From positions 861,567 through 925,566 of the forward strand of contig JACKMZ010000001.1 of the NCBI GenBank assembly GCA_024235135.1: a DNA stretch of 64,000 nt. Reading direction: 5' to 3'. Every line of letters begins with the position of its first letter. The stretch's first letter is position 1. This DNA is from Gammaproteobacteria bacterium (lineage in GTDB: Bacteria > Pseudomonadota > Gammaproteobacteria > Competibacterales > Competibacteraceae). Both the position numbers and the translations under genes were made by a program. The notes under the pieces were generated by a model. That model ran no database searches. It had not been told where the DNA came from and worked only from the letters and a program-made list of their open reading frames with translations. Shown piece after piece: positions 1-9,042 of this stretch.

Positions 1-792
1 GGCGCAATCGATGAAGCCGGCCCTCTCCAGCAGGCGCAGCACGGTCTCGCCCTGTCCTAACCCGTGTTCCAACAACAAACAGCCACCGGGCCGCAGCGAA
101 TGCCGGGCCTGAGTCATGATGCTGCGCAGGCAGTCCAGACCGCGCGGCCCGGCCACCAGCGCCGTTTCGGGTTCGAAACGTAAATCGCCCTGGCGTAAAT
201 GGGGATCGTCAACCGCCAGATAGGGCGGGTTACTGACGATGACAGCGCAACGGTCCTGGCCGAGCGCCCCGCACCAGTCGCCGAGCCGGAATTCGACGTG
301 GCTCAAATCCAGAGACCGAGCATTGGCTTGCGCCACGGTGAGTGCGGCTGCGCTGTTGTCGGTGGCGATTACGCGGGTTTGACGTCGTTCCCAGGCAATG
401 GCGAGTGCCACGGCGCCGCTGCCCGTGCCCAGATCCGCCACGGTATCTCCGGCGGCGATGTGCGGCAGGGCGAGTTCCACCAGCCGCTCGGTTTCCGGGC
501 GTGGGATCAGAGTATCCGGTGTCACGCGCAGCGGCAGAGACCAGAACTCCCGCTGTCCGACGAGATAGGCAACCGGTTCCCCCCTCGCGCGCCGTGCGAG
601 CATGGCTGTGAATGCGTCTCGGACAGCCGCTTGAAGAACGTGTTCTGGCCAAGCGTAGAGATAACTGCGCGGCTTGCTCAAGGCATGGCTCAGCAGTACT
701 TCAGCTTCTAGCCGCGGCGTGGAACTGCCTTGACCTAAGTGCGATTCGGCCTGCGCCAGCAGTGCCGCGATGCTGTCCGCGAGCACGGTCAA
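1..792 (-). CDS. prmC: Peptide chain release factor N5-glutamine methyltransferase (partial, C-terminus off the window)
   Basis: Methylates the glutamine of the GGQ motif in release factors, using S-adenosylmethionine. The minus-strand frame stays open from about 792 to the window edge, giving 264 codons without a stop. The translation shows the helical N-terminal region, then the SAM-binding motif DLGTGSG and the diagnostic NPPY active-site motif. The start is not ATG: a TTG at 792-790 overlaps the prfA stop and a GTG lies at 786-784, and either could serve. It directly follows prfA, its substrate gene, which is the usual arrangement. The last few dozen residues lie outside the window. Confidence 0.93.
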   Translation of the reverse strand, partial: MTVLADSIAALLAQAESHLGQGSSTPRLEAEVLLSHALSKPRSYLYAWPEHVLQAAVRDAFTAMLARRARGEPVAYLVGQREFWSLPLRVTPDTLIPRPETERLVELALPHIAAGDTVADLGTGSGAVALAIAWERRQTRVIATDNSAAALTVAQANARSLDLSHVEFRLGDWCGALGQDRCAVIVSNPPYLAVDDPHLRQGDLRFEPETALVAGPRGLDCLRSIMTQARHSLRPGGCLLLEHGLGQGETVLRLLERAGFIDCA

Positions 793-1871
793 TCGGCTAG
801 GGCGGCCAACTGGTCGGCTTGATGTTCTTGAATCAAGGGATTGATGAGTTGATCCAAATTGCCCATCAAGACGTCCGGTAGTTTGTAGAGTGTCAGGTTG
901 ATGCGGTGATCGGTGACTCGGCCTTGCGGGAAATTGTAGGTGCGGATGCGCTCGGAACGGTCCCCGCTACCGACCAACTGTCGACGGGTTTGCGCCTGGG
1001 TCGTCTGTTGCTCTTGTTGGGCGTCGGCCAACAGCTTGGCCCGCAACAGGCTCATGGCCCGTGCCCGATTCTTGTGCTGAGATCGTTCGTCCTGGCATTC
1101 CACGACGATGCCGCTGGGCAAATGGGTGATGCGGATGGCGGAATCGGTTTTATTGACATGCTGGCCGCCTGCGCCGGAGGCCCGATAGGTATCGATGCGC
1201 AGATCGTTCGGGTTGATGTCGATCTCCTCCACCTCATCGAGTTCCGGGAGGATGGCGACGGTGGCGGCGGAAGTATGAATGCGTCCCTGGGATTCGGTCT
1301 CGGGCACACGTTGTACGCGGTGGGCGCCCGATTCGAATTTAAGCCGGGAATAGGCGCCGCGTCCTAGAATGCGCGCGATGAGTTCCTTGTAACCGCCGTG
1401 TTCGCCTTCGCTGACATTGAGCACTTCGACTTGCCAGCCTCGCGTTTCGGCATAGCGGGAGTACATGCGGAATAAATCGCCGGCGAACAGCGCCGCCTCG
1501 TCACCGCCCGTGCCGGCGCGGATTTCCAGGAAGATGTTGCTTTGATCATGCGGATCATGCGGGAGCAGCAGCAATTGCAGCTCGTGCTCCAAGGCCACGC
1601 GCCGCGCCTCAATACTCCGCAGTTCGTCTTCGGCCAGAGCCCGTATGTCCGGGTCCTCGTCATGGGCCATGACACCGGCGCTTTGCCGTTCCTGGTCGCT
1701 ATGACGGTAAGTCCGGAAACGAGTCGCCAGCGGTTCCAACTGAGCGTATTCCTTGGAGAGAGTACGAAAGCGTTCCTGGTCTCCGACGGTCTCCGAGTCG
1801 GCTAACAAGGCTTCCAGTTCTTCGTGACGGGCGCTGAGTTGTTCCAGCTTGGCGAGAATCGAGGGAGTCAT
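789..1871 (-). CDS. prfA: Peptide chain release factor 1
   Basis: Recognises UAA and UAG stop codons on the ribosome and triggers hydrolysis of peptidyl-tRNA. The 360-residue length is normal for RF1. The catalytic GGQ motif is at residues 235-237, inside the conserved context GASGAGGQHVNKTDS. It begins at an ATG 105 bp after the hemA stop and its stop overlaps the possible TTG start of prmC, so hemA-prfA-prmC probably form one operon. Confidence 0.97.
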   Translation of the reverse strand: MTPSILAKLEQLSARHEELEALLADSETVGDQERFRTLSKEYAQLEPLATRFRTYRHSDQERQSAGVMAHDEDPDIRALAEDELRSIEARRVALEHELQLLLLPHDPHDQSNIFLEIRAGTGGDEAALFAGDLFRMYSRYAETRGWQVEVLNVSEGEHGGYKELIARILGRGAYSRLKFESGAHRVQRVPETESQGRIHTSAATVAILPELDEVEEIDINPNDLRIDTYRASGAGGQHVNKTDSAIRITHLPSGIVVECQDERSQHKNRARAMSLLRAKLLADAQQEQQTTQAQTRRQLVGSGDRSERIRTYNFPQGRVTDHRINLTLYKLPDVLMGNLDQLINPLIQEHQADQLAALAD

Positions 1872-1975
1872 ACGGGCAGTCGTTGAGTCTACTTAAAGTA
1901 TTGATTATACAGAACCGTATCCAGTCTGGATATGCGGGTAGGCAGGGAGAGTCAGGCGTGAGGGTAACGGGCGGA

Positions 1976-3232
1976 TCAGTTATCGGCCAGCTTATAAAGC
2001 GTTTTGATTGCTTCCAGCAATTCGGTGCGATCCTGTGCGCTGGCTTCACGTAGGCCGACGCTGGGAGTATGCATCAGCTTGCTTGTCAATGTGTGGGCTA
2101 GAAAATGCAACACATCCTGGGGATTTTTCCCTTGTTGCAGTTGCCGCAAGGCGCGCTCGTAAACTTCGTCGCGCACGGCTTCGGCTTTCTGCCGCAAAGC
2201 GCGTATGTGCACGGAACCATCCTGGATGCGCAACCAAGCCATGAAGTGATTGACCTGCACGTCGACGATTTCCTCCGCCTGTTGGGCGGCCGTTTGCCGG
2301 GATCGCATATTGTCCGCGATGATCTCCTGAAGATCGTCCACGGTGTACAGATAGATGTCTTCCAGACGGCTGGTCGCCGGATCGATGTCGCGCGGCACGG
2401 CCAGATCGATCATCAAGACCGGTCGGCGTTTGCGTGTCATCAGGGAACTTTTGACCTGGTCGCGGGACAAGATGAAAGTGGGGCTGGCAGTGGATGCAAT
2501 GACGATGTCGGCTTCGGCCAAGTGGCTGGGTATTTCATCCAGGCCGATGGCGTAACCACCGAATTGAGTGGCCAAATCGTGAGCGCGTTCCAACGTGCGG
2601 TTCGCTACTATCAGGCAACCGAGACGGTGTTCATGCAAATGCCGGGCGGCCAACTCAATGGTTTCACCGGCGCCGATCAACAGCGCCGTTTGGCGGGATA
2701 GATCGGCAAATATCTGCTTGGTCAGGCTGACCGCCGCGAAAGCGACCGATACGGCGCTCGCCCCGATCTGGGTATCCGTGCGGACTTGCTTGGCGACGGC
2801 GAAGGTATGTTGAAACAGGCGTTTCAGCAGTTTTCCCAGGGTTCCGGCGATGTTGGCGGAACGGTAGGCCGATTTGACTTGCCCGAGGATCTGCGGTTCG
2901 CCCAAAATCAGTGAATCCAGGCCGGCGGCCACCCGCAACATATGGCGTACGGCGGACCCATCCGGGTATTGATAGACATAGGGTTGCAGTTCGCCGCTGT
3001 GCAGGGCGTGATAATGGCCCAGCCAGTCTATGATCGGCAGGGAATCGAGGCGATCGAGCCCGCAATAGAGTTCAGTGCGATTACAGGTGGACAGAATGGC
3101 GGCTTCCCTGACTCCCCCACAGCTCACCAAATCCTGCAAAGCCGGCTCCAGGCGCTCGGGGGGAAAAGCCACTCGCTCGCGGATGCGAACCGGTGCGGTC
3201 TTGTGATTGATGCCTAGAGCCAGCAAGGGCAT
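1976..3232 (-). CDS. hemA: Glutamyl-tRNA reductase
   Basis: Reduces glutamyl-tRNA(Glu) to glutamate-1-semialdehyde, the first committed step of tetrapyrrole synthesis by the C5 pathway. It has 418 residues, a normal length. The N-terminus has the GINHKTAP signature, and the catalytic cysteine is C50 within STCNRTELYC. An NADPH-binding domain (GAGETIELAARHL region) and a C-terminal dimerisation helix domain follow. It is divergent from the TPR gene at 3363, with a shared upstream region of about 130 bp, and heads the hemA-prfA-prmC group. Confidence 0.97.
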   Translation of the reverse strand: MPLLALGINHKTAPVRIRERVAFPPERLEPALQDLVSCGGVREAAILSTCNRTELYCGLDRLDSLPIIDWLGHYHALHSGELQPYVYQYPDGSAVRHMLRVAAGLDSLILGEPQILGQVKSAYRSANIAGTLGKLLKRLFQHTFAVAKQVRTDTQIGASAVSVAFAAVSLTKQIFADLSRQTALLIGAGETIELAARHLHEHRLGCLIVANRTLERAHDLATQFGGYAIGLDEIPSHLAEADIVIASTASPTFILSRDQVKSSLMTRKRRPVLMIDLAVPRDIDPATSRLEDIYLYTVDDLQEIIADNMRSRQTAAQQAEEIVDVQVNHFMAWLRIQDGSVHIRALRQKAEAVRDEVYERALRQLQQGKNPQDVLHFLAHTLTSKLMHTPSVGLREASAQDRTELLEAIKTLYKLADN

Positions 3233-3362
3233 GATACGCAGAACCCAGAATGAAAGTGCGTCAATTGTGGGGAATGGCAGACTTGATTACAAGGCAGCAG
3301 GTTATGCGCCATCTGCGGCTTAATCGATGAGGATCGATCAATTTTAATGCAAGAGGCATACC

Positions 3363-5084
3363 TTGACTTCTATGAATAGGTTTTTTGTTGGTTGGGTCCT
3401 GGCGGTCGTTTTGGGGTATGTCGGTCCAGCGTGCGCGAAGGATGACGGGACAAGCGTCGTGGGTTCAACGGATACCATCATTCAGCCTTTTCGCAAGGCC
3501 AGTCCCGAAGCGGAACTGATCTATCACATCATGCTGGCGGAAATCGCAGGTAGCCGTGGCCAGATGGACGTCGCTCTGGACAACTATCAGCAGGCGGCCA
3601 TGAGCAGCACCGACCCCAGGGTGGCGGAACGGGCCATGGGCATCGCCTTGTTCGCACAGGATAAGTCAGCCATGCTGGTTATCGCAGAACGCTGGTATGC
3701 CCTGGACACGCAAGACAACAAGGCGCTGCAAGCCATGGTGTTGGCCTTGCTGTACAACGAAAATGTCACCGAGGCCATCCCCCATATGGAAGCCTTGCGC
3801 CTGACCGCCAATCAGGATGGTCAGGAAGGATTCACGGTAGTCGCCGCCCTGCTCGATCAGATGCAGGACAAGGCGTTGGCCATGCGGGCCATGGATGGGC
3901 TGCGGGCGTTGCATCCTGATTCGAAGTTCGCCCAGTATTACTATGCGTTGGCCTGTTTGGAGGCGGAAGACTATCCGGGCGCTTTGCAGGCGTTAGATTT
4001 GGCGCTGAAAGTCGATTCCAAATGGGGGGCCGCGTATTTACTGCAAGCCAAGGTGCGGATCGCCATGGATGACAAGGATGCGGCCGTGAATGGATTGGCG
4101 CAAGCCGTCGAGAACTTACCGGACGATCGTGGCCTACGGGTCGGATATGCGCGCCTGCTCGTTGGAGCCGAACGCCTGGACGATGCGCGTGCGCAGTTCG
4201 AAATCCTGGCCAAGACCGATCCCGAGGATTACGAGGCGGTGTATGCCCTGGGGCTGCTAGCCAGCGAGCAGAAACACTATGACGACGCCGTCGCCTATTT
4301 CAAGAAATTGTTGGACAAGCGACAGCGTGTCATGGAAGCCTACTTCGAACTGGGCCGGGTCGAGGAACAGCGTGGTGATTACGCCAAGGCCAAGGATTGG
4401 TATGCGCGCGTGGAAAACGATGAGCACTATCTCAGCGCCCAGGTGCGAATAGGGGCGGTGCTGGCCAAGCAGGGCGACTTTGCCGGCATGGTCGAGCATT
4501 TCAACAAAGTCCGCGAAATCGTCCCTCAGAGCGCAGTCGCGTTGTACATTTCCGAATCGGAAATTCTGCGCGACGAAAATCGCTATCAAGACTCCTACGA
4601 TTTGTTGTCGGAGGCGCTAGACCAGGATCCCAACGATGAAAACCTGCTCTACACGCGCGCCTTGGCGGCGGAGCGGTTGGACCGCCTGGATGTGCTGGAA
4701 AAAGATTTGCGCACCGTTATCGACGCCAATCCCGAGAATGGTCAGGCCCTGAACGCTCTGGGCTATACGCTGGCCGATCGCACCGACCGCTATCAGGAAG
4801 CGCTGAGCTATCTGGAGCGGGCCATCGCTTTGTTGCCCGATGATCCGGCTGTGATCGATAGCATGGGATGGGTGAATTTTCGGTTGGGCAAGAATGAAGA
4901 AGCCTTGAAATACCTGCGCCGCGCTTATGATCTCAATCCGGACCCGGAAATCGCGGCGCACCTGACCGAGGTGTTATGGGTGACCCATCAGCAGGACGAA
5001 GCGCGAAAGCTTTGGCAGGCCGCCGTGGAGAAAAACCCCGACAGTGAACACCTCAAAGAGGTCAAAGAGCGGTTGGGGCTGTGA
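3363..5084 (+). CDS. Exported tetratricopeptide-repeat protein
   Basis: A 573-residue protein with an N-terminal signal peptide (hydrophobic FFVGWVLAVVLGYVG, cleavage near ACA-KDD) followed almost entirely by helical TPR units, with several clear repeats in the C-terminal half (for example around YYALACLEAEDYPGAL and ALNALGYTLADR). It is therefore probably a periplasmic or outer-membrane-attached scaffold. TPR proteins commonly sit between hemA and lolB in gammaproteobacteria, but their client is not known to me. The start could be TTG at 3363 or the ATG nine bases later. Its stop overlaps the lolB start (GTGA), so the two are probably translationally coupled. Confidence 0.85.
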   Translation: MTSMNRFFVGWVLAVVLGYVGPACAKDDGTSVVGSTDTIIQPFRKASPEAELIYHIMLAEIAGSRGQMDVALDNYQQAAMSSTDPRVAERAMGIALFAQDKSAMLVIAERWYALDTQDNKALQAMVLALLYNENVTEAIPHMEALRLTANQDGQEGFTVVAALLDQMQDKALAMRAMDGLRALHPDSKFAQYYYALACLEAEDYPGALQALDLALKVDSKWGAAYLLQAKVRIAMDDKDAAVNGLAQAVENLPDDRGLRVGYARLLVGAERLDDARAQFEILAKTDPEDYEAVYALGLLASEQKHYDDAVAYFKKLLDKRQRVMEAYFELGRVEEQRGDYAKAKDWYARVENDEHYLSAQVRIGAVLAKQGDFAGMVEHFNKVREIVPQSAVALYISESEILRDENRYQDSYDLLSEALDQDPNDENLLYTRALAAERLDRLDVLEKDLRTVIDANPENGQALNALGYTLADRTDRYQEALSYLERAIALLPDDPAVIDSMGWVNFRLGKNEEALKYLRRAYDLNPDPEIAAHLTEVLWVTHQQDEARKLWQAAVEKNPDSEHLKEVKERLGL

Positions 5085-5740
5085 CGGGGATACGCGTTTT
5101 GGCGTTCTCCCCGATCCTTGCCGGCGGGGCGGATAAGCGTTTCCTGACGTTGTTGATGGTTTTGCTGTTGGCTGGTTGCGCCGCCCCGGTAGCGAAACCG
5201 CCAGCAGCCGGTCCTTGGTTGGCTCGGCAGGAGATTCTCGCGAATCTGTCGGATTGGGACATCAGCGGACGTATCGGCATCATCAACGCTCAGGAAGGCT
5301 GGCACGCCAGTTTGCAGTGGAAGCAACGCGGTCCGGTCTATGCCATTGATCTGCTCGGTCCTTGGGGGCAGGGTCGGGTGCGTATCGAGGGCGACGCGCA
5401 AAGTGTCCGGGTCCGCACCGCCGACGGCCAAGTCCGTCGGGCAAGCGATCCCGAGCAATTGTTGGTCGATACTCTGGGAATGCGTATTCCGCTCAAAGGA
5501 TTATTCTATTGGGTGCGCGGCTTGCCTGATCCTGATCGTCCCAGCGAATTGCAGGGGGATGAGTTCGGACGGCTGAATCATTTGCAGCAGGACGGTTGGG
5601 ATATCTCCTATTCCGAATACATGACGGTCGGTTCAACGGATTTGCCCGCGCAGATTCGTGCCCGCCAAGATGAGTGGCAGGTCCGCATCGCCATCAAGGC
5701 ATGGGATCTGCAACCCCCACCGTTGCAGACCTTGCTGTAG
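5081..5740 (+). CDS. lolB: Outer-membrane lipoprotein receptor LolB
   Basis: Accepts lipoproteins from the periplasmic carrier LolA and inserts them into the outer membrane. The 219-residue product has a lipoprotein signal with lipobox LAGC around residues 30-33. A LolB-type beta-sheet domain follows, with conserved stretches WDISGRIGI, LLGPWGQGRVRIEG and GLPDP. The GTG start overlaps the stop of the TPR gene. The position directly before ispE is the classical lolB-ispE-tRNA-prs order. Confidence 0.93.
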   Translation: MTGIRVLAFSPILAGGADKRFLTLLMVLLLAGCAAPVAKPPAAGPWLARQEILANLSDWDISGRIGIINAQEGWHASLQWKQRGPVYAIDLLGPWGQGRVRIEGDAQSVRVRTADGQVRRASDPEQLLVDTLGMRIPLKGLFYWVRGLPDPDRPSELQGDEFGRLNHLQQDGWDISYSEYMTVGSTDLPAQIRARQDEWQVRIAIKAWDLQPPPLQTLL

Positions 5741-5748
5741 ACGTAGCC

Positions 5749-6609
5749 ATGGTGGTGAAGGATGCACCCTGGCCGGCTCCGGCCAAACTCAATCGTTTTC
5801 TGCATATCGTGGGGCGTCGCCACGATGGCTACCATTTGTTGCAGACGCTTTTCCATCTCCTTGATTACGGTGACGAATTAAAATTCGTTTTCCACGATGA
5901 CGCGGATATACAACGCCGTGGCGCCATGTCTGGCGTTTCTGCCGATGACGATCTCACCGTTCGTGCCGCCCGTCTGCTGCAAACCACTTGCGGCATCGCC
6001 ACGGGAGTCACCATCCACCTCGATAAACGCACACCCATGGGCGGCGGACTGGGCGGCGGCAGTTCCGACGCGGCAACCGTGCTGGTCGCCCTGAATCATT
6101 ATTGGAGAACGGGGTTGTCGACCGAGCAACTGGCGGAACTGGGATTGCGCTTGGGCGCCGATGTGCCCGTTTTTATCCAGGGCCGGACGGCCTGGGCCGA
6201 AGGCATCGGCGAGATACTGACTCCGGTCGAGCTCGAAGAAACGTGGTTTGCGGTGTTGGTGCCGAATTGTCAGGTTGCCACGGGAAGTATTTTTAACGAT
6301 CCAAAATTGACACGCGATTCAGAACCTATAACAATAAGCGACTTTATTGCGGGACGCTCAGGCAATGATTGCGAAGGCGTTGTCTACCGACGTTATCCAG
6401 TGATCGCCGCCGCCGCTCAATGGCTTTCCGGTTTCGCGCAGGCCCGCCTGACGGGTACCGGAGCCTGTTTGTTCGCGGCTTTCCCCGAGCGATCGGCAGC
6501 GCAGCGGGTTATCGCTCAATTGCCCGCAGAGATATCGGGTTTTGTCGCGCAAGGTCTGAATCATTCGCCCTTGTGGACCCGATTGCAACGTGAAATCACA
6601 GGCCGATAG
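5749..6609 (+). CDS. ispE: 4-diphosphocytidyl-2-C-methyl-D-erythritol kinase
   Basis: Phosphorylates CDP-ME in the MEP isoprenoid pathway. It is a GHMP-family kinase with the substrate-binding start APAKLNRFLHIVGRR, the glycine-rich ATP loop PMGGGLGGGSSDA and a C-terminal LTGTGAC motif. The ATG at 5749 gives 286 residues, the usual size, and places the conserved PAPAKLN motif close to the N-terminus. Longer upstream starts would overlap lolB and are unlikely. The start lies eight bases after the lolB stop. Confidence 0.95.
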   Translation: MVVKDAPWPAPAKLNRFLHIVGRRHDGYHLLQTLFHLLDYGDELKFVFHDDADIQRRGAMSGVSADDDLTVRAARLLQTTCGIATGVTIHLDKRTPMGGGLGGGSSDAATVLVALNHYWRTGLSTEQLAELGLRLGADVPVFIQGRTAWAEGIGEILTPVELEETWFAVLVPNCQVATGSIFNDPKLTRDSEPITISDFIAGRSGNDCEGVVYRRYPVIAAAAQWLSGFAQARLTGTGACLFAAFPERSAAQRVIAQLPAEISGFVAQGLNHSPLWTRLQREITGR

Positions 6610-6632
6610 GGCTTGTATCGCGTCTTGAATTT

Positions 6633-6707
6633 TGGGCCGTCGCCAAGTGGTAAGGCACGGGGTTTTGATCCCCGCATTCCCAGGTTCGAATCCTGGCGGC
6701 CCAGCCA
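6633..6707 (+). tRNA. tRNA-Gln (anticodon TTG)
   Basis: A complete cloverleaf: acceptor stem TGGGCCG pairing with CGGCCCA, anticodon stem CGGGG/CCCCG around the loop TTTTGAT with anticodon TTG at 6665-6667, T-arm containing GGTTCGAATCC, and an encoded 3' GCCA. It lies between ispE and prs, the usual gammaproteobacterial position. Confidence 0.97.
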
Positions 6708-6736
6708 TTTAATTGATCTAGTACGGCGGATTCCCG

Positions 6737-7687
6737 GTGTCTGACGGCAGAATTATGGTGTTTGCGGGTAATGCTCACCCGCAACTGGCCTTGGCAATCA
6801 CTCAACATCTGGACTTGCCATTGGGTCAGGTTGTCGTCGGCCGCTTCAGCGACGGCGAAGTCATGGTCGAGTTGATGGAGAATGTGCGTGGCAAGGATGT
6901 ATTCCTGGTCCAACCCACTTGCATGCCAACCAATGACCATATCATGGAACTGCTGGTCATGATCGACGCCTTGCGGCGGTCATCGGCCGGGCGGATTACC
7001 GCGGTGATTCCCTATTTCGGATATTCTCGGCAAGATCGTCGGCCTCGCTCGGCGCGGGTACCGATTTCCGCCAAGGTGGTCGCCAACATGATCGCCAGCG
7101 TGGGTACCAACCGTGTGTTGACCGTGGATTTGCATGCGGATCAGATTCAGGGGTTTTTCGACATCCCGGTGGATAACATCTACGCGACGCCGATCCTGCT
7201 GAAGGACATCCGCATCCAGAATTTGCCCAGCCTGGTGGTGGTCTCGCCGGATGTGGGCGGCGTGGTGCGCGCTCGCGCGCTTGCCAAGCAGTTGGACGAC
7301 GCTGAACTGGCGATTATCGACAAACGACGTCCGGCGCCCAATGAAGCCAAGGTTATGCATATTATCGGCGATGTCGAAGGCAAGAACTGCGTACTCGTCG
7401 ATGACATGGTCGATACCGGCGGCACCTTGTGCCAGGCGGCGGCGGCTATCAAGGACCATGGAGCGGCCTCGGTCCGAGCCTATTGTACGCATGCCGTGCT
7501 TTCCGGCCGGGCAGTGGAGAATTTCCAGAATTCCGTTCTGGACGAACTGGTCGTGAGCGATACCATTCCGCTCCGTCCGCCGGCCGATAGCTGCCGCATC
7601 ATTCGCCAAGTCAGTGTGGCGGGCCTGCTGGCCGAGACCATCTGGCGCATTCACACCGAGGAATCAGTCAGCTCACTGTTTTTATAA
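6737..7687 (+). CDS. prs: Ribose-phosphate pyrophosphokinase
   Basis: Makes PRPP from ribose-5-phosphate and ATP for nucleotide, histidine and tryptophan synthesis. The 316-residue length is normal. It shows the catalytic flexible loop (PYFGYSRQDRR), the divalent cation site region (VDLHADQIQGFF) and the PRPP-binding loop VLVDDMVDTGGTL. It starts at a GTG at 6737, 29 bases after the tRNA-Gln gene. Confidence 0.97.
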   Translation: MSDGRIMVFAGNAHPQLALAITQHLDLPLGQVVVGRFSDGEVMVELMENVRGKDVFLVQPTCMPTNDHIMELLVMIDALRRSSAGRITAVIPYFGYSRQDRRPRSARVPISAKVVANMIASVGTNRVLTVDLHADQIQGFFDIPVDNIYATPILLKDIRIQNLPSLVVVSPDVGGVVRARALAKQLDDAELAIIDKRRPAPNEAKVMHIIGDVEGKNCVLVDDMVDTGGTLCQAAAAIKDHGAASVRAYCTHAVLSGRAVENFQNSVLDELVVSDTIPLRPPADSCRIIRQVSVAGLLAETIWRIHTEESVSSLFL

Positions 7688-7784
7688 GTTCCTAGTGGCT
7701 TCCTTCGACCGTTCCGATGGGCGAATGCCCGCCGGGCGCGGGGATAGCCCGGATTTCAATTGCCTCAACCAACGGAGAACGACG

Positions 7785-8420
7785 ATGAGCGTCGCTTTCG
7801 AACTCAACGCCGAACCGCGTACCGCGCTCGGAACCAGTGCCAGCCGCCGACTGCGGCGGCAAGGACGGCTGCCTGCCATTCTCTACGGAGGTGACCAGCC
7901 TCCCGAGGAGCTTTCGCTGGACCATCAACAGGTTTTGCGGCAGATGGCGAACGAAGCTTTTTACTCCCATGTATTGAACATTCAAATCGGTTCGCGCACG
8001 GAGCAAGCGATCATTCGTGATTTGCACCGGCATCCCTACAAACCAACCCTGCTGCACATGGATCTGTTGCGTGTGACGGCCGACCATAAGCTGCGCGCCC
8101 ATGTGCCCTTGCACTTCATCCACGAAGACAGCGCACGCGGCGTCAAGCTGCAGAGCGGTACCGTCAGTCGGCTGCGCATCGAAGTTGAAGTGAGCTGTTT
8201 GCCCAAGGATCTACCCGAATACATCGAGGTCGATCTGATCGATTTGGAAGTGGGCGAATCCATCCATCTGTCCGAGTTGAAGTTGCCGGAAGGCGTGGAA
8301 ATTGTCGATCTGATGCACGGCGCCGAGAACGACACGGCGGTTGCGAGCATCCACGGCAAACGCGCGGAAACCGATGACGGCGAAGGTGGCGAAGGCACTG
8401 ACGGCGCAAGTCCGGCCTGA
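7785..8420 (+). CDS. rplY: 50S ribosomal protein L25 / general stress protein Ctc
   Basis: Binds 5S rRNA in the large ribosomal subunit. The ATG at 7785 is preceded by an AACGGAGAA Shine-Dalgarno region and gives 211 residues. This is the long CTC form: an L25 domain (start MSVAFELNAEPR, then RRLRRQGRLPAILYG) plus a C-terminal beta domain and an acidic, glycine-rich tail. A longer reading frame upstream overlaps prs and is not needed. It lies between prs and pth as usual. Confidence 0.96.
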   Translation: MSVAFELNAEPRTALGTSASRRLRRQGRLPAILYGGDQPPEELSLDHQQVLRQMANEAFYSHVLNIQIGSRTEQAIIRDLHRHPYKPTLLHMDLLRVTADHKLRAHVPLHFIHEDSARGVKLQSGTVSRLRIEVEVSCLPKDLPEYIEVDLIDLEVGESIHLSELKLPEGVEIVDLMHGAENDTAVASIHGKRAETDDGEGGEGTDGASPA

Positions 8421-8441
8421 TTCCGATACTCCAGCGCAATC

Positions 8442-9041
8442 ATGGCGCAAGGCCAGGAATCCGCCCTACAGTTGATCGCGGGACTTGGTAATCCCGGTGC
8501 CCGCTACGAGCGAACCCGTCACAACGCCGGGTTCTGGTTGGTGGATGCCTTGGCTCGCGAATACGCCGCTTCGATGCGGGCCGACGCCTATTTCCAGGGC
8601 GATCTCGGCAGGATCTCGGTGGGCGGTCGCAACCTGTGGTTGTGCAAGCCGATGACATTCATGAATCGTTGTGGTTCGGCTATTGCTCGCTTGGCGACTT
8701 TCTACAAGATCCCCCCTAGCGCCATCCTGGTCGTTCACGACGAACTGGATCTGCCCGTGGGCGCATTACGACTCAAGCGATCGGGCGGTGCCGGTGGGCA
8801 TAACGGTCTGCGCGATATCATGGCCAATCTGGGAACCGGTGATTTTCTACGCCTACGGCTGGGGATCGGTCATCCCGGCAATAGTCGGGAAGTCGTTGAT
8901 TACGTGTTGCATGCAGCGCCCGAATCGGAGCAGTGCGTGATCGAGCAGGCCATTAACGACGCCGTGCGGGAATTTCCGCGGCTGGTGGATGGCGAGTTGG
9001 AGAAAGTGATGCAAAGTTTGCACAGCCGGCTGGTGGCCTGA
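8442..9041 (+). CDS. pth: Peptidyl-tRNA hydrolase
   Basis: Releases peptides from prematurely dropped peptidyl-tRNA. It has 199 residues and the conserved N-terminal GLGNPGARYERTRHNAGF, including the catalytic histidine (about residue 27), plus KPMTFMNRCG, HDELDLP and SGGAGGHNGL motifs. It starts 21 bases after rplY and ends one base before ychF, so rplY-pth-ychF are probably cotranscribed. Confidence 0.97.
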   Translation: MAQGQESALQLIAGLGNPGARYERTRHNAGFWLVDALAREYAASMRADAYFQGDLGRISVGGRNLWLCKPMTFMNRCGSAIARLATFYKIPPSAILVVHDELDLPVGALRLKRSGGAGGHNGLRDIMANLGTGDFLRLRLGIGHPGNSREVVDYVLHAAPESEQCVIEQAINDAVREFPRLVDGELEKVMQSLHSRLVA

Positions 9042-9042
9042 A